DNA from: Pseudomonas deceptionensis
GTDB lineage: Bacteria; Pseudomonadota; Gammaproteobacteria; Pseudomonadales; Pseudomonadaceae
Assembly (NCBI RefSeq): GCF_900106095.1
Contig: NZ_FNUD01000002.1
Coordinates: 496,001 to 560,000 of the forward strand
Reading direction: 5' to 3'
DNA length: 64,000 nucleotides
The position numbers were made by a program, and so were the translations under genes. The notes under the pieces are model-generated. The model had not been told where the DNA came from and did not search any database. It saw only the letters and a list, made by a program, of their open reading frames with translations. Positions 62,406 to 64,000 of this stretch are shown here, in pieces. The first letter of the stretch is position 1; every line of letters begins with the position of its first letter.

Positions 62406-64000
62406 ACGCTGGTTACCCCGCGGTTTCCTGATCCTGCTGGTGGCGGTGCTAGCACTCGCCGGCTGGCAATGGCGCCACGGCGCACCGCTGTCGGCCAACC
62501 TGATGGAACTGGTGCCCGGGGACTCACCGGATGCGCTGGAGCTGAGCGCCGAACAACGCATGCAAGAACCCCTGAACCGCGAAATGCTGGTGCTGGTGGG
62601 CAGTAGCGACCGCCAGCAAGCCATCGCTTCGGCTGAGCAGTTGGGCCAGCAGTGGCAAGCCAGCGGTTTGTTTGAAAAAGTGCAATGGAACCTGCAGGCA
62701 GACCTTCCGGCGCTGCGCGATCAACTGCTGCGCGGGCGACTGGCGATGCTGTCTGCAGCCGACCGCACGCAACTGGTCGAGCACCCCGACGCCTTTATCC
62801 AGCAACGCGTGCAGGCACTGTTCGATCCTTTCACCGGGTTCAGCCTGGTGCCGAGCCAGGACGACTGGCTGGGCCTGACCGGGCGCATCCAGAACAGCCA
62901 GCCGCAGCGCGGTGCGGTGCAACTCGATATTGGCAGCGGCGCTCTGGTCGCCGAAGCCGACGGCAAACACTGGGTACTGCTGCGCGCCCGTACCCAGGGC
63001 AATGCTTTTGACATGAAGCTGCCGCTGCGGGTGGCCGAACTGCTTGAGCACAGCCGCCAGCAAGTCGCACAAGACAATGTGCAATTGCTCGCGGCCAGCG
63101 GCTTGCTCTACGCGGCCAGCGGGCAACAGCAAGCCACCCGAGAAATCACCTGGGTCGGTGGTGGCGCCACCGTCGGGATTCTGCTGCTGCTGCTATTGGC
63201 GTTTCGACGCTGGCGGGTGCTGCTGGCGTTTGTGCCCGTGTTGGTCGGCATGCTGTTTGGTGCCGTGGCCTGCGTCGCGTTCTTTGGCAGCATGCACGTG
63301 ATGACGCTGGTACTGGGCTCCAGCCTGATCGGCGTCGCAGTGGATTACCCGCTGCATTACCTGTCCAAAAGCTGGAGCCTCAAACCCTGGCGCAGCTGGC
63401 CGGCTTTGCGCCTGACCTTGCCCGGTTTAAGCCTGAGCCTGGCCACCAGTTGCATCGGCTATCTGGCACTGGCCTTCACCCCGTTTCCGGCGTTGACCCA
63501 AATCGCCATCTTCTCCGCCGCAGGCCTGGTCGGTGCCTACCTGAGCGCCGTATGCCTGCTGCCCGCGCTGCTCCAAGGCGTGGAGCTGCGCCCTGCGCAA
63601 TGGCCCCTGCGTATTGCTCAATCGCTGCTCAACCTGCGCGAAGCCTTGCTCAAACGCCTCCCTACGCCTGCCTTGCTAGTCTTACTGCTGGCGTTTTGTG
63701 CTGCCGGTCTGTGGCAACTGACCAGCAAGAACGACATCCGCCAATGGGTCGGCGCCCCGCCGCAATTGATGGCTGAAGCCCAGGCCATTGCACGGATTAC
63801 CGGTTACCAGCCCACCAGCCAGTTTTTCCTGGTCCGGGCCGACAACGAGCAGCAATTGCTTGAGCGCCAAACCGCCCTTGGCGAGCGTCTCGATCAGTTG
63901 GTGCACATGGGCAAGTTGCAGGGCTATCTGGCACTGAATCAATTGGTCAGCCTGCCCAGCGAGCAACAGCACTTACGCCATGCGCTGTCACAGCTGCCGC
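62395..64000 (+). CDS. MMPL/RND-type exporter of the aryl polyene cluster (partial, ApeM-like)
   Basis: The first 535 residues of an MMPL-family exporter; the stop lies beyond the right edge. TM1 (residues 8-27, PRGFLILLVAVLALAGWQW) is followed by a periplasmic domain (about 30-255). A block of membrane helices includes TVGILLLLLLAFRRWRVLLA and VLGSSLIGVAVDYPLHYLS, with the conserved Asp-Tyr of RND/MMPL transporters. A further periplasmic loop begins near residue 450. The start is TTG, 11 bp inside the LolA-like gene, with GGAG 10 bases upstream. It should move the polyene lipid out of the inner membrane to the LolA-like carrier. Confidence 0.88.
   Translation, partial: MRSERWLPRGFLILLVAVLALAGWQWRHGAPLSANLMELVPGDSPDALELSAEQRMQEPLNREMLVLVGSSDRQQAIASAEQLGQQWQASGLFEKVQWNLQADLPALRDQLLRGRLAMLSAADRTQLVEHPDAFIQQRVQALFDPFTGFSLVPSQDDWLGLTGRIQNSQPQRGAVQLDIGSGALVAEADGKHWVLLRARTQGNAFDMKLPLRVAELLEHSRQQVAQDNVQLLAASGLLYAASGQQQATREITWVGGGATVGILLLLLLAFRRWRVLLAFVPVLVGMLFGAVACVAFFGSMHVMTLVLGSSLIGVAVDYPLHYLSKSWSLKPWRSWPALRLTLPGLSLSLATSCIGYLALAFTPFPALTQIAIFSAAGLVGAYLSAVCLLPALLQGVELRPAQWPLRIAQSLLNLREALLKRLPTPALLVLLLAFCAAGLWQLTSKNDIRQWVGAPPQLMAEAQAIARITGYQPTSQFFLVRADNEQQLLERQTALGERLDQLVHMGKLQGYLALNQLVSLPSEQQHLRHALSQLP

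Overview
The window is chromosomal DNA from a Pseudomonas of the P. fluorescens lineage. The evidence is the lipopolysaccharide core gene order (waaF-waaC-waaG-waaP-wapP-wapQ, then wapO-wapH-mig-14-dnpA), followed by ilvE, glnE, aceEF, dipA, msrA and rlmJ in the same relative order as in P. aeruginosa. GC-rich codon use and Pseudomonas-type REP palindromes agree. The species cannot be fixed by reading alone. No rRNA, tRNA, IS element, prophage or CRISPR array was found.

Region 1 (1-21.5 kb, mostly minus strand) builds and decorates the LPS inner and outer core. ilvE leads into waaF, waaC, waaG, waaP, wapP, wapQ and a two-domain kinase-like protein as a tightly packed unit. A second minus-strand unit (wapO, wapH, mig-14, dnpA, a DUF6625-type gene and an Ssg-like glycosyltransferase cut by the window edge) continues the pathway. 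Between the two units lie two plus-strand genes foreign to the pathway. One encodes a 1428-residue PMT/dermonecrotic-type toxin ending in a TIKI/ChaN-like domain; the other is a PqqU (YncD) TonB-dependent receptor. They are bounded by a strong terminator and a REP pair.

Region 2 (21.6-35.5 kb) is housekeeping: glnE; the pyruvate dehydrogenase genes aceE-aceF behind a striking pair of in-phase palindromes; a PhoD-like phosphoesterase; the c-di-GMP phosphodiesterase dipA; msrA; and rlmJ. Region 3 (35.5-41.6 kb) is the divergent proline module putP/putA, with six GTTGCA sites for the PutA repressor between them. Region 4 (41.6-53.4 kb) holds a small membrane protein, the K+/H+ antiporter nhaP2, an MscK-type channel, the AMPylator selO, a higBA toxin-antitoxin pair with its operators, an SLC13 permease, trxC and an orphan ParA.

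Region 5 (53.5 kb to the right edge) is the first part of an aryl polyene (APE)-type pigment cluster on the plus strand: ketoacyl-synthase-like/chain length factor, acyltransferase, two acyl carrier proteins, a small membrane protein, a fused adenylation-dehydratase enzyme, a family-2 glycosyltransferase, an LpxL-like acyltransferase, an aromatic amino acid ammonia-lyase, a hot-dog thioesterase, a LolA-like carrier and an MMPL exporter cut by the window end. The remaining ketosynthase, ketoreductase and dehydratase genes should lie just outside. Two REP-type inverted repeats sit inside this operon. One of them is translated as part of the LolA-like protein's signal region.
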